A stretch of 64,000 bases of DNA. Source: Cryobacterium glaciale. Its GTDB lineage: Bacteria; Actinomycetota; Actinomycetes; Actinomycetales; Microbacteriaceae. The position numbers and the translations under genes are program-made. The number at the start of each line of letters is the position of its first letter. Within the stretch, counting starts at the first letter, position 1. The stretch covers positions 148,883 through 212,882 of the forward strand of contig NZ_SOEY01000002.1 in NCBI RefSeq assembly GCF_004402535.1. The letters run 5' to 3'. Shown piece after piece: positions 25,509 to 34,768 of the stretch. The notes below the pieces were generated by a model. That model made no database searches. It was not told the origin of the DNA and saw nothing but the letters and a program-made list of their open reading frames with translations.

Positions 25509-26800
25509 CAGTTTGCCGCCGTCAGGGTGAACTGCTGGGTGCTGACCGCGGCACAGCCCTGCAGCTGCAGCGCCGTTCCGGCGGTGTAGCTCGGTACCGC
25601 GATGCATTCCGTCCTGCTCCTGTTCACCTGCATCGTGAACTGGTACAAACCGTTGCCTGACATCGTGCCGCCCCACTGCTGGCTGGAGTCACTCGTGTTG
25701 CGTGTCGCCACGACCACGGCGCCGGAACTCGTGCGCTGCCAGGCCAGCCCTGTCGCTGCCTGGGAGTTGATTACGTAGTCGCTCAGGTTGATCGGGTCAT
25801 AGTGCCAGAGCTGGGTGGCGAGGGTGTCATTGCACGCTTGCACGGTCACGGCTGCGTTCGCACTGGTGGAACCGGTGACGCACATTCCACCGCTCTTCAC
25901 GCGGTACCAGCCGTTTGATGACGGGGATTGGCTGGTCGTCGCCGTGGCGGCCGAGGACTTGGCCGATGAGTTACCGGCGGCATCGAGCGCGTCAACGGTA
26001 TAGGTATAGGTCGTGCCGACATTGAGGCCGGTATCGGTGAAGGTCGTACCGGTGATGCCCGAACGCATCAGTGCCCCGTCCCGATAGACCCGATACGAGA
26101 CCACTCCGACATTGTCGGTTGCGGCCGTCCAGCTGAGGCTGGCGGAGGCATCCGTTGTCGAGGTGGCGTTCAGGTTGGTCGGCGCGGTCGGCGGTGTCGA
26201 GTCCGTCACGGCCTGAACGACGGTGACCGAGGCGATCGCGGTCTTCCAGTTCGTGCCGGCCACTGCGCTCAGGTCGAGCCGAGCCGCCACCTGGCCGCCA
26301 ATGTAGGCCGCCGGAATCGGTGCTGACATCGACGTGCGCACGCAGTACACAATGGACGCACTCGCAGCGAGCGGTCCGTTCAGCGTAGTTCCGCTCGACC
26401 AGGTGCGCACCGTCTGGTTTCCGGGCAGCGCCGTGCCCGGCGTGCAGTTGACGTCGGCAGCAACCGGCCAGGTCGTCACGGTGATCGCTCCCGCCAGGGC
26501 TGCGGGCGTCGACGTCGTGGCAACGAGTGTCAGTGTGTACGAGGACGGCACGGCACCGTTGGTGAGCGTGATCGGTTTCGTCGTCACCAGGGCGGTCGAC
26601 GTGTAGTCGAATTTCAGCTGGTCGAAGCCGGATTGCCCGATGGTCACGCTGGTGGAGGTCACCGAGCCGGTCGCCTGAACCGCCGCGGTAGTCCAGGCGG
26701 CGTGGGCCGCCCCCGAGGCAGCGAGCACGAGAAAGAGCACCGTGCCGAGCAGCGCAGCGGTGCGGTGCTGCTGCGCGTGAATGCGTTGTGTGCGCGTCAT
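25508..26800 (-). CDS. exported FN3-ricin B lectin-like protein with SipW-type signal
   Basis: 430 residues. Alternate signal region (AALLGTVLFLVLAASGAAHAAW) and a TasA/camelysin-like N-terminal beta domain to about 200. A fibronectin type III domain follows (TPPTAPTNLNATS ... TYTYTVDALDAAGNSSAKS, about 203-290), then a single ricin B-like beta-trefoil unit (WYRVKSGGMCVTGS, VTVQACNDTLATQLWHY, LQLQGCAA). This suggests a surface filament subunit or tip that binds carbohydrate. It is 3 bp from the upstream gene and overlaps sipW. Confidence 0.82.
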   Translation of the reverse strand: MTRTQRIHAQQHRTAALLGTVLFLVLAASGAAHAAWTTAAVQATGSVTSTSVTIGQSGFDQLKFDYTSTALVTTKPITLTNGAVPSSYTLTLVATTSTPAALAGAITVTTWPVAADVNCTPGTALPGNQTVRTWSSGTTLNGPLAASASIVYCVRTSMSAPIPAAYIGGQVAARLDLSAVAGTNWKTAIASVTVVQAVTDSTPPTAPTNLNATSTTDASASLSWTAATDNVGVVSYRVYRDGALMRSGITGTTFTDTGLNVGTTYTYTVDALDAAGNSSAKSSAATATTSQSPSSNGWYRVKSGGMCVTGSTSANAAVTVQACNDTLATQLWHYDPINLSDYVINSQAATGLAWQRTSSGAVVVATRNTSDSSQQWGGTMSGNGLYQFTMQVNRSRTECIAVPSYTAGTALQLQGCAAVSTQQFTLTAAN

Positions 26801-26803
26801 GAT

Positions 26804-27412
26804 TCAGGCCTGCCCGCCAGTGAGTACGACGGAAAAGTTCGCCGCTGACGAGGTCTGGCTCGAGTCCGGGGCATTCACGGCGAGCGCAACCGACACGCAG
26901 AGCGTTTGTGACTGCGCCTGGGCGAGGGGCGCGCCGACAGCCCCCGGCGGGGCAGCGGCAAAGGTACCGGTCCAGGTGGGGCTGACGCCACTCGTGCAGG
27001 CGGCAGCGTTCGCCACGGCAACGAGACCGATGACGAGCGAGCCGGAAAGGTTTGAGGTGACCGTCGGAGCGATCAAGGAAGAGACGGTGACCGACAAGGG
27101 CACGTCACCGGTATTCGTGACGGTGACTGGAGCGGCGATCACCAGTCCGGGGTACAGGGCGACGGCGGGCAGCGCCAGAGGCGACACCGTCATCGTGGCG
27201 GTTCCGGAGGTCATCGTGCTCGAGGGGGTCGCAGCGCTTGAGTTCAACAGCGCATAGGTGCCCCCGGCAGCGGTCGTGGCCAGAATGACCGCGAGAAAAG
27301 CGGATGCCGCGGCCAGCGCCAGGGAGCGCACGCGCAGCCGCGGGGGCGGCACGGCACGGCGGCGTGCACGCTCGATCGGCGCAGGGACCGAAGATCCACG
27401 AGGTGTCTGCAT
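26804..27412 (-). CDS. SipW-dependent-type exported protein
   Basis: About 202 residues. Arg-rich leader (IERARRRAVPPPRLRVRS), a hydrophobic helix ending ATTAAGGTYALLNSSA, and TSGTATMTV, the pattern of SipW-type substrates. The rest is a TasA-like beta sandwich (PVTVTNTGDVPLSVTVSSL) with two Cys. The ATG at 27412 is preferred; the frame is open to 27481 but without a ribosome binding site. Three copies of a heptamer (CAGAAAC on the coding strand) lie just upstream of 27412. Confidence 0.78.
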   Translation of the reverse strand: MQTPRGSSVPAPIERARRRAVPPPRLRVRSLALAAASAFLAVILATTAAGGTYALLNSSAATPSSTMTSGTATMTVSPLALPAVALYPGLVIAAPVTVTNTGDVPLSVTVSSLIAPTVTSNLSGSLVIGLVAVANAAACTSGVSPTWTGTFAAAPPGAVGAPLAQAQSQTLCVSVALAVNAPDSSQTSSAANFSVVLTGGQA

Positions 27413-27425
27413 GCGATCACCGAGC

Positions 27426-27446
27426 TTTCTGGTTTCTGGTTTCTGA
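27426..27446. repeat. heptanucleotide repeat, three units
   Basis: TTTCTGG-TTTCTGG-TTTCTGA on the plus strand, 14-34 bp before the start at 27412. Because 7 is not a multiple of 3, unit changes would shift a start upstream of it. Confidence 0.7.
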
Positions 27447-27511
27447 GGAACGGACAGGAACGCACCGCCCGGTGTGCCCATCGTCGGGTGACGGGCACGC
27501 CGGGAACGGCA

Positions 27512-27549
27512 TCGCAGCCTGAGCTGTTGGTCGCAGCCTGAGCTGTTAG
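27512..27549. repeat. 19-bp tandem duplication
   Basis: Two adjacent copies of TCGCAGCCTGAGCTGTT plus two bases. The right-hand copy contains the stop codon (27546-27548) of the alternate-signal protein; the other lies just beyond it. Confidence 0.85.
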
Positions 27550-28121
27550 GCGGCCTGCAGCAGCGTCACGGCGAGAGCGCCGAGGTTGACCGAACCGAGC
27601 TTGGCGTCATTCTCGAATCCCGCCGTCGCGTTCTTGGGGAACACCAGGGTGACGGTAACGGTGGCCGTGCGGGCCGATACTCCGGCGGCGGTCGGGGTGA
27701 TCGTGAAGGTCGGGCTGGTCCCGGTGATGCCCGCTCCCGTAATCGCCAGCACGGCGTTCTTGGTGATGTACGCCGCGAGCCGCACGTCGGCATTGTTAGC
27801 CGCGCTCGTCGGAGCGATCGTGGCCGGGTCAACGGCCAGGGTCGCGACCAGGTTGTCACCGGTCGCCGTGATGTCCACCGTCTTGGTGTAGGTGAGGGTA
27901 TCACCGGGCACGATTCGGTAGTTACTCAGGGTGATCACGGTGGTATTGCTCTTCCAGACACCGTTGGTGGGCGCACTGTCGGACACGAGCAGGGTGCCGG
28001 CGGTGATCGTTCCGCCGGGCAGCGTGGCGCTGGAGTTCCACAGCGCGAACGTTCCCGCACCGCCGAGCAGCAGGGTCAGTCCGGCGGCGCCGGCGATAGC
28101 GCTAACGAGAAGCTTGTTCAT
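27546..28121 (-). CDS. alternate-type signal peptide exported protein
   Basis: 191 residues. The start MNKLLVSAIAGAAGLTLLLG followed by GAGTFALWNSSATLPGG and TITAGTLLV matches the alternate (SipW-associated) signal type of actinobacteria. A Thr/Ala/Val-rich beta domain follows, with no Cys and few charges, as expected for a self-assembling fibre subunit. AAAGG lies 8 nt before the ATG at 28121. It is the first gene of the operon, separated by 134 bp from the second, which would allow higher expression as a major subunit. Polymer formation is inferred. Confidence 0.82.
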   Translation of the reverse strand: MNKLLVSAIAGAAGLTLLLGGAGTFALWNSSATLPGGTITAGTLLVSDSAPTNGVWKSNTTVITLSNYRIVPGDTLTYTKTVDITATGDNLVATLAVDPATIAPTSAANNADVRLAAYITKNAVLAITGAGITGTSPTFTITPTAAGVSARTATVTVTLVFPKNATAGFENDAKLGSVNLGALAVTLLQAA

Positions 28122-28173
28122 AGGAGAAACCTTTCGACGAGATCGATTCAGGGGCGAGTGGTTCACACACTAG

Positions 28174-28264
28174 GTGGGACAGACAGCTTTGTCTGTCCCA
28201 CGGAAACCCCCAGAATGGGGTTTGGGGAAATGTTGCATCCAACACCGAATTAGTGGCAAGCCAC
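28174..28264. promoter_or_regulatory. stem-loop array upstream of the SipW operon
   Basis: Four consecutive inverted repeats: a perfect 12-bp stem with a GCTT loop (28174-28201), AAACCCC/GGGGTTT (28204-28223), TGTTG/CAACA (28231-28244) and GTGGC/GCCAC (28253-28264). They lie 53-143 bp upstream of the first gene in unusually AT-rich sequence. They could be a structured leader or operators. Confidence 0.7.
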
Positions 28265-28380
28265 AGGAAAATCTGCGTTTTACAGGGCAGAACCGGCGGA
28301 AATCAACTAAATTCGCACTCTGCCATGCTCGGCCAACCACTCGGGCGAGAGCTAAGACAGACCGTTCTACCTCCGAATTG

Positions 28381-28405
28381 GTCTGGACCGTGGCATGGTC
28401 CAGAC
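28381..28405. promoter_or_regulatory. inverted repeat upstream of phrB
   Basis: GTCTGGACC and GGTCCAGAC around a 7-nt centre, 22 bp before the photolyase start. Possible operator or 5' hairpin. Confidence 0.6.
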
Positions 28406-28427
28406 TGGAGTTTCACGAGGAGACAGC

Positions 28428-29867
28428 ATGACTGTGAGTTCCGCCGACACGCCCGCCGATCGTTCGGTCGAGCACGCCCGCCCGGCCATCGTGTGGTTTC
28501 GCGACGACCTGCGGATCGCCGACCACCCCGCCCTGCACGCAGCCCTCGAGCTCGGGCAGCCGATCGTGGCCGTCTACGTGCTCGACGAACAGTCTTCCGG
28601 CGTGCGCCCGCTCGGCGGCGCGGCTCGCTGGTGGCTGCACCAGAGCCTGCGCTCCCTCGCGGCGTCCATCGAGGCTCTCGGCGCACGACTGACCCTGCGC
28701 CGCGGTGCGGCCGGACCGATCATCGCGTCGATCGCGCAAGAAACGCATGCCTCCGCCGTATTCTGGAACCGCCGCTACGGCTTGGCCGAGCGCACGCTCG
28801 ACACCGCGATCAAGAGCGACCTGCGGGCCAGCGGAGTCGACGCCCGCAGCTTTGCCGGTTCGCTCCTGTTCGAACCGTGGACGATTCAGACCGGGCAGGG
28901 CGGCTCCTACTCCGTGTTCACCCCGTTCTGGCGGGCCTGCACCGCCGGCGCACCGCCACGCGCCCCCCATCCGGAGCCGCGATCCATTTCGGGCTGGGAG
29001 GGTGTCCTCGATGCGGATTCCTTCAGCTCCGACGACCTCGATACCTGGGGCCTCGAACCATCGAGCCCGGACTGGGCGGGCGGGCTGCGCGCCGCGTGGG
29101 CGCCGGGTGAGGCATCCGCTCATGCCCTGCTCGACGCCTTTCTGGCCGAGTCCTTGCCGCGCTATGGCAGCGACCGGGACCAACCAGCCCAGAACGCGAC
29201 CTCACGCCTCTCTCCGCACCTGCGCTGGGGCGAGATCAGTCCCTACCAGGTGTGGTCGGCGACCCAGGAGGCCCAGCGCGGCCTGACCGGACCGGCCCTC
29301 GCCAGCGCGGCCCGGTTTCTCACGGAGGTTGGTTGGCGGGAATTTGCGTACCATGTGCTCTTCAACGCCCCCGATCTCGCGACCAGGAATTTGCGCAGTG
29401 CCTTCGACGCTTTCCCATGGCCACCGCTCGACCGGGAGGCCCTGACCGCCTGGCAGCAGGGTCGCACCGGCTTTGCCCTCGTCGATGCCGGCATGCGCGA
29501 ACTGTGGCGCACCGGAAGTATGCACAATCGGGTACGCATGGTGACGGCATCATTCCTGATCAAGAATATGCTGGTCGACTGGCGCGTGGGCGAGCGCTGG
29601 TTCTGGGACACCCTGGTCGATGCCGATGCCGCGAGCAACCCGTTCGGCTGGCAATGGGTGGCCGGTTCAGGGGCGGATGCCGCGCCCTACTTTCGCATTT
29701 TCAATCCCGACCTGCAGGCGGCCAAGTTCGACCCCCACCAGCAGTACATTCGGGAGAACATCCCCGAATTCGGCACGGATGCCTACCCCGCTCCGCTCGT
29801 GGACCTCGGCGAAACGCGTCGCGCTGCCCTCGCCGCCTACGAGCGGGTCAAGAACCCGAGCGCCTGA
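28428..29867 (+). CDS. phrB: deoxyribodipyrimidine photolyase
   Basis: 479 residues. N-terminal Rossmann domain for the antenna cofactor (IVWFRDDLRIADHPAL) and C-terminal FAD domain with WREFAYHVLF, MHNRVRMVTASFLIKN and GWQWVAGSGADAAPYF, the pattern of class I CPD photolyases. It repairs UV-induced cyclobutane dimers with blue light. GAGGAGA precedes the ATG at 28428; a short upstream extension is unlikely. Divergent from the SipW operon with 306 bp between. Confidence 0.95.
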   Translation: MTVSSADTPADRSVEHARPAIVWFRDDLRIADHPALHAALELGQPIVAVYVLDEQSSGVRPLGGAARWWLHQSLRSLAASIEALGARLTLRRGAAGPIIASIAQETHASAVFWNRRYGLAERTLDTAIKSDLRASGVDARSFAGSLLFEPWTIQTGQGGSYSVFTPFWRACTAGAPPRAPHPEPRSISGWEGVLDADSFSSDDLDTWGLEPSSPDWAGGLRAAWAPGEASAHALLDAFLAESLPRYGSDRDQPAQNATSRLSPHLRWGEISPYQVWSATQEAQRGLTGPALASAARFLTEVGWREFAYHVLFNAPDLATRNLRSAFDAFPWPPLDREALTAWQQGRTGFALVDAGMRELWRTGSMHNRVRMVTASFLIKNMLVDWRVGERWFWDTLVDADAASNPFGWQWVAGSGADAAPYFRIFNPDLQAAKFDPHQQYIRENIPEFGTDAYPAPLVDLGETRRAALAAYERVKNPSA

Positions 29868-29871
29868 AAAA

Positions 29872-29962
29872 GACAAGCGGGCCCAACGAAAAAACGGGCA
29901 AACAGCCACCTGCGCCCCTGTGATGATGCCGGGGTGCAAAACAGCCATTTGCCCGCTTTAGC
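29872..29962. terminator. terminator region between convergent phrB and aceB
   Basis: Contains TGCGCCCC/GGGGTGCA around 12 nt and an outer AAGCGGGC/GCCCGCTT pair. A-runs on the left and TTTA on the right suit termination in both directions. Confidence 0.5.
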
Positions 29963-29991
29963 GAACCCGCAGTACTACCTGCGGAAATTAC

Positions 29992-31665
<1,674 letters not shown>

Positions 31666-31900
31666 GGTCTGGCTCCTTGCGAAAGTAGGTGATACCGACA
31701 GGGGGCGACCCGCGACTGCGGTTCACCCGATCTCAGGCGGAGGGAGGATAGAACTGTTCTGCTTCGGTCGAATCGACGAGGGCGAGGGTTTTGCGGTCGC
31801 GATTCAAGAGTCGGTGCTTGCCTGTGCCTCTACTCTGCCCCGTCCGGGCCGGGCGAAACCACAATCAACGAGCAGAAGAAATCGAGTTATTCTGATTGTG

Positions 31901-31913
31901 GAAACTTTTCAAA
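31901..31913. promoter_or_regulatory. RamB-like binding site
   Basis: GAAACTTTTCAAA, 17 bp before the ramB start and 235 bp upstream of aceB. It resembles the RamB motif reported for Corynebacterium glutamicum (AAAACTTTGCAAA as I recall it), with mismatches at two positions. Confidence 0.55.
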
Positions 31914-31930
31914 CGTGTGACACTGAACCT

Positions 31931-33412
31931 ATGGTCCCCGCAGAAGCCCTCTCCGCACTGTCCTCCCTCAGCATTGATGAACCCGAGCTCGACGCCCTCA
32001 CACTGGGCCGTCGCATCCGAGAACTACGCACGAGCCGACGCATGACGCTCGATGCCCTCGCCGCCGCGATTGACCGCGCGCCCTCGCAGGTGTCGATGAT
32101 GGAAAACGGCAAACGTGAACCACGCCTGTCGATGCTGCGCACGATCGCCCTGGCCCTCGGCACCACCGTCGAGGAACTGATGCGAACGGATGCCCCCTCC
32201 GAGCGCGCCGCCCTGGAAATCTCGGTTGAGCGCGCCCAGCGCGGACCGGTGTTCCAGGCTCTCGGACTCCCCCGGATTCGGGTGAGCAAGGGGCAGAGCG
32301 ACGAAACCCTGCAGACGATCCTGAGCCTGCACAATGAAATCGACCGCCTCAACCGGGAGCGCGCAGCGACCCCGGAAGAGGCCCGTCGGGCCAACTCCGC
32401 CCTGCGCCAGATCATGCGTCAACAGGACAACTACTTTCCCGAGTTGGAGGCGCAGGCCCTCGAACTGCTCACCGCGGTCGGGCACTCGGGCGGTCCGGTG
32501 TCCCAGCAGCTCGTTGCCGACATGGCCACCCACCTCGGTTTCTCGTTGCACTACGTGAACGACCTGCCGCACTCCACCCGGTCGGTCACCGACAAACGCA
32601 ACGGGCGCATCTACCTGCCGACCGAGCGTTCCGCATCGCGGGACTCCCGCTCGCCGATCGTGCAGGCCTTCGCGAGCCACCTGTGCGCACACGAAGAGCC
32701 GAAAAATTACGCGGAATTTCTGCGCCAGCGGGTCGAGACCAACTATCTCACCGCCGCGATCCTGGTGCCGGAGCGGGACGCGGTGCGCATGTTGACCGAG
32801 GCGAAAACGCTTCGTCGCATCTCCATGGAAGACCTGCGCGATGCCTTCGCGGTTTCCTACGAGACGGCAGCGCACCGCTTCACCAACCTCGCCACCGCCC
32901 GGCTGGACATTCCCGTGCACTTCATGAAGGTGCACGAGTCCGGCACCATCATCAAGGCCTACGAAAACGACAACGTACGTTTTCCCAGCGACGCGCTCGG
33001 CGCGGTGGAGGGCACCACGGTCTGCCGCAGCTGGACGGCCCGCACCGTGTTCGACGTCGAAGACCGCTTCAGCGCCTGGTACCAGTACACGGACATGCCA
33101 TCCGGAAGCTTCTGGTGCACGTCCCGCATTGAGAAAGCCAAGGAGGGCGAGTATTCCGTGAGCGTGGGCGTGCCGTTCGCGCATGTGAAGTGGTTCCGGG
33201 GCCGGGAGACTCCGAACCGTGCCGTGTCGCTCTGCCCCGATGAGTCATGCTGCCGCCGTGCGCCGGACAACCTCGCCGGCCGCTGGGCCGGCCAGTCCTG
33301 GCCGGCCGCTCGCACCCCGACGAGCCTGCTCGCCGCGCTACCCACCGGCACTTTTCCCGGCGTCGACCAGACCGAGGTATACGAGTTCCTCGAGGCCCAC
33401 TCGCCGCACTGA
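31931..33412 (+). CDS. ramB: RamB-type regulator of acetate metabolism
   Basis: 493 residues. HTH_3 domain (LGRRIRELRTSRRMTLDALA, DRAPSQVSMMENGKREPRLS), a long middle domain of the IrrE/short-chain acyl regulator type, and a C-terminal Cys-rich DUF2083-like domain (SFWCTSRIEK, SLCPDESCCRRAP). In Corynebacterium the homologue controls aceA, aceB and acetate activation, and here the gene is divergent from aceB. No Shine-Dalgarno sequence is visible before the ATG at 31931. Open sequence upstream to 31565 overlaps aceB and is not coding. Confidence 0.87.
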   Translation: MVPAEALSALSSLSIDEPELDALTLGRRIRELRTSRRMTLDALAAAIDRAPSQVSMMENGKREPRLSMLRTIALALGTTVEELMRTDAPSERAALEISVERAQRGPVFQALGLPRIRVSKGQSDETLQTILSLHNEIDRLNRERAATPEEARRANSALRQIMRQQDNYFPELEAQALELLTAVGHSGGPVSQQLVADMATHLGFSLHYVNDLPHSTRSVTDKRNGRIYLPTERSASRDSRSPIVQAFASHLCAHEEPKNYAEFLRQRVETNYLTAAILVPERDAVRMLTEAKTLRRISMEDLRDAFAVSYETAAHRFTNLATARLDIPVHFMKVHESGTIIKAYENDNVRFPSDALGAVEGTTVCRSWTARTVFDVEDRFSAWYQYTDMPSGSFWCTSRIEKAKEGEYSVSVGVPFAHVKWFRGRETPNRAVSLCPDESCCRRAPDNLAGRWAGQSWPAARTPTSLLAALPTGTFPGVDQTEVYEFLEAHSPH

Positions 33413-33694
33413 CTTTCGGTAAGCTGCGAGACGGATGGTGGCGCACCCACTTCAGAAAAAACAAACCGGTACGTTGTCGGCAATAGTTGTCGGTAACATT
33501 GTGAGCACGTGACATTGCTTCGATTCGGGGCATTCTTGCGGTACCACGCACCAAAGATTGTCGGTCGGGCTTATCCACGCGTCGCCGCTCGTCTCTACCT
33601 ACTGAAATGCGAGCCGACCATGTGTAACGCTCGCCGTCTGTTCCGTCGCCTCAACCGCGTCGTGCGCGCCAGCATCCCCTCGGCGGAAGGAACG

Positions 33695-34579
33695 ATGATC
33701 GAGCCGCTCGAGCGCATTGACCCTGCCACTCCCGCCGAGACGACCGCACCCATGCCGTCGAACTGGTTTCGCTCGGCGGCGCTGCTCGACGTGCGGGGCC
33801 TCCAGGTGGGGGAAACAGCGCGCACCGACGCACCCCGACTGGTCAACGGCATCTCGCTCTCCATAACCCGTGGCGAGGTAGTCGGGCTGGTCGGTGATGC
33901 CTCCTCCGGGGCCCTCGAGGTCGCCCAGTGCATCGCCGGCGTGCTGCCAACGCCGGCCAGCATCCGCTCCGGGTCGATCCTGTTCAACGGAGAGGAACTG
34001 GTCGGACTACCCCCGCGATCCCGCTACCCGCTGCGCGACCCGAGAATCGCGTATCTGTCGCGCGATCCGCTCGCTGACCTGGACCCCGCAGCGACGGTCG
34101 GATCCCAGCTGGCCACACCACTGCGTTCGTCCCTCGGCCTGTCGAAACCGGCCGCCTATGAGCGTTCGATCGAGCTGCTGTGCCAGGCCGGCATCGAACG
34201 CCCCGAACACGCGTTCACCTCGTTTCCCCGCGATGTGTCCGCGACGCTGGCGTTGCGCGTACAGATTGCCGGTGCCCTCGCCGGCAATCCGAACCTGGTC
34301 GTGGCCGACGACCCGACAGACACCCTGACCGCATCGGACAGCTCTGAGATTCTTGATCTGATGCGCCGGTTACAGCGCGAGCGCACCATGACCATGATCA
34401 TCGTCACCCGTTCGGTGCGAGTGGCAGCGCTCATCTGCCATCGGGTTGCCGTGGTGCGCACCGGCGGGATTGTGGAGTATGCGTCCGTCGCCGACCTCTT
34501 CGACTCCCCCAAACACCCGTACACCCGAGAGCTGTTGTACGCGGCCGAGAACGGGCGGCCGGGCAGCCCGGCCTTGTAG
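33695..34579 (+). CDS. degenerate Opp/Dpp-type ABC ATPase-like protein
   Basis: 294 residues with clear similarity along the whole length to OppD/DppD ATPases, including the C-terminal SPKHPYTRELLYA segment. Every catalytic motif is altered: Walker A is GDASSGALE (no Lys), the signature LSGG is VSAT, Walker B is LVVADDPTD (Glu to Asp), and the H-loop is VTRS (His to Arg). There is no frameshift or stop. It cannot hydrolyse ATP normally, and no permease is nearby. GGAAGGA supports the ATG at 33695; a GTG at 33509, 9 nt after a TAACAT box, is the alternative. A regulatory or scaffold role is possible but unproven. Confidence 0.8.
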   Translation: MIEPLERIDPATPAETTAPMPSNWFRSAALLDVRGLQVGETARTDAPRLVNGISLSITRGEVVGLVGDASSGALEVAQCIAGVLPTPASIRSGSILFNGEELVGLPPRSRYPLRDPRIAYLSRDPLADLDPAATVGSQLATPLRSSLGLSKPAAYERSIELLCQAGIERPEHAFTSFPRDVSATLALRVQIAGALAGNPNLVVADDPTDTLTASDSSEILDLMRRLQRERTMTMIIVTRSVRVAALICHRVAVVRTGGIVEYASVADLFDSPKHPYTRELLYAAENGRPGSPAL

Positions 34580-34768
34580 ATTGGGCGCATGGAGGCCAGC
34601 TCACCCCGCATTCCGGCAACGCTATGGCCTGCTCCGGTCTGCCGTTTCGAGTCCTCGTTGGCCCGGACCGGCTGCCTCGTTTTTAATCATCCGGTGCTAT
34701 ATCTTTGACAAACCAGAGTTTGCATCGGCGCCGGTTTTTGGGTGCCCGACCAGTGAAGGATAAAGCTT

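Noticed and set aside
28174..28201. Intrinsic terminator for the SipW operon or phrB
   Set aside because: It is located upstream of both divergent genes and has no T-tract on either side.
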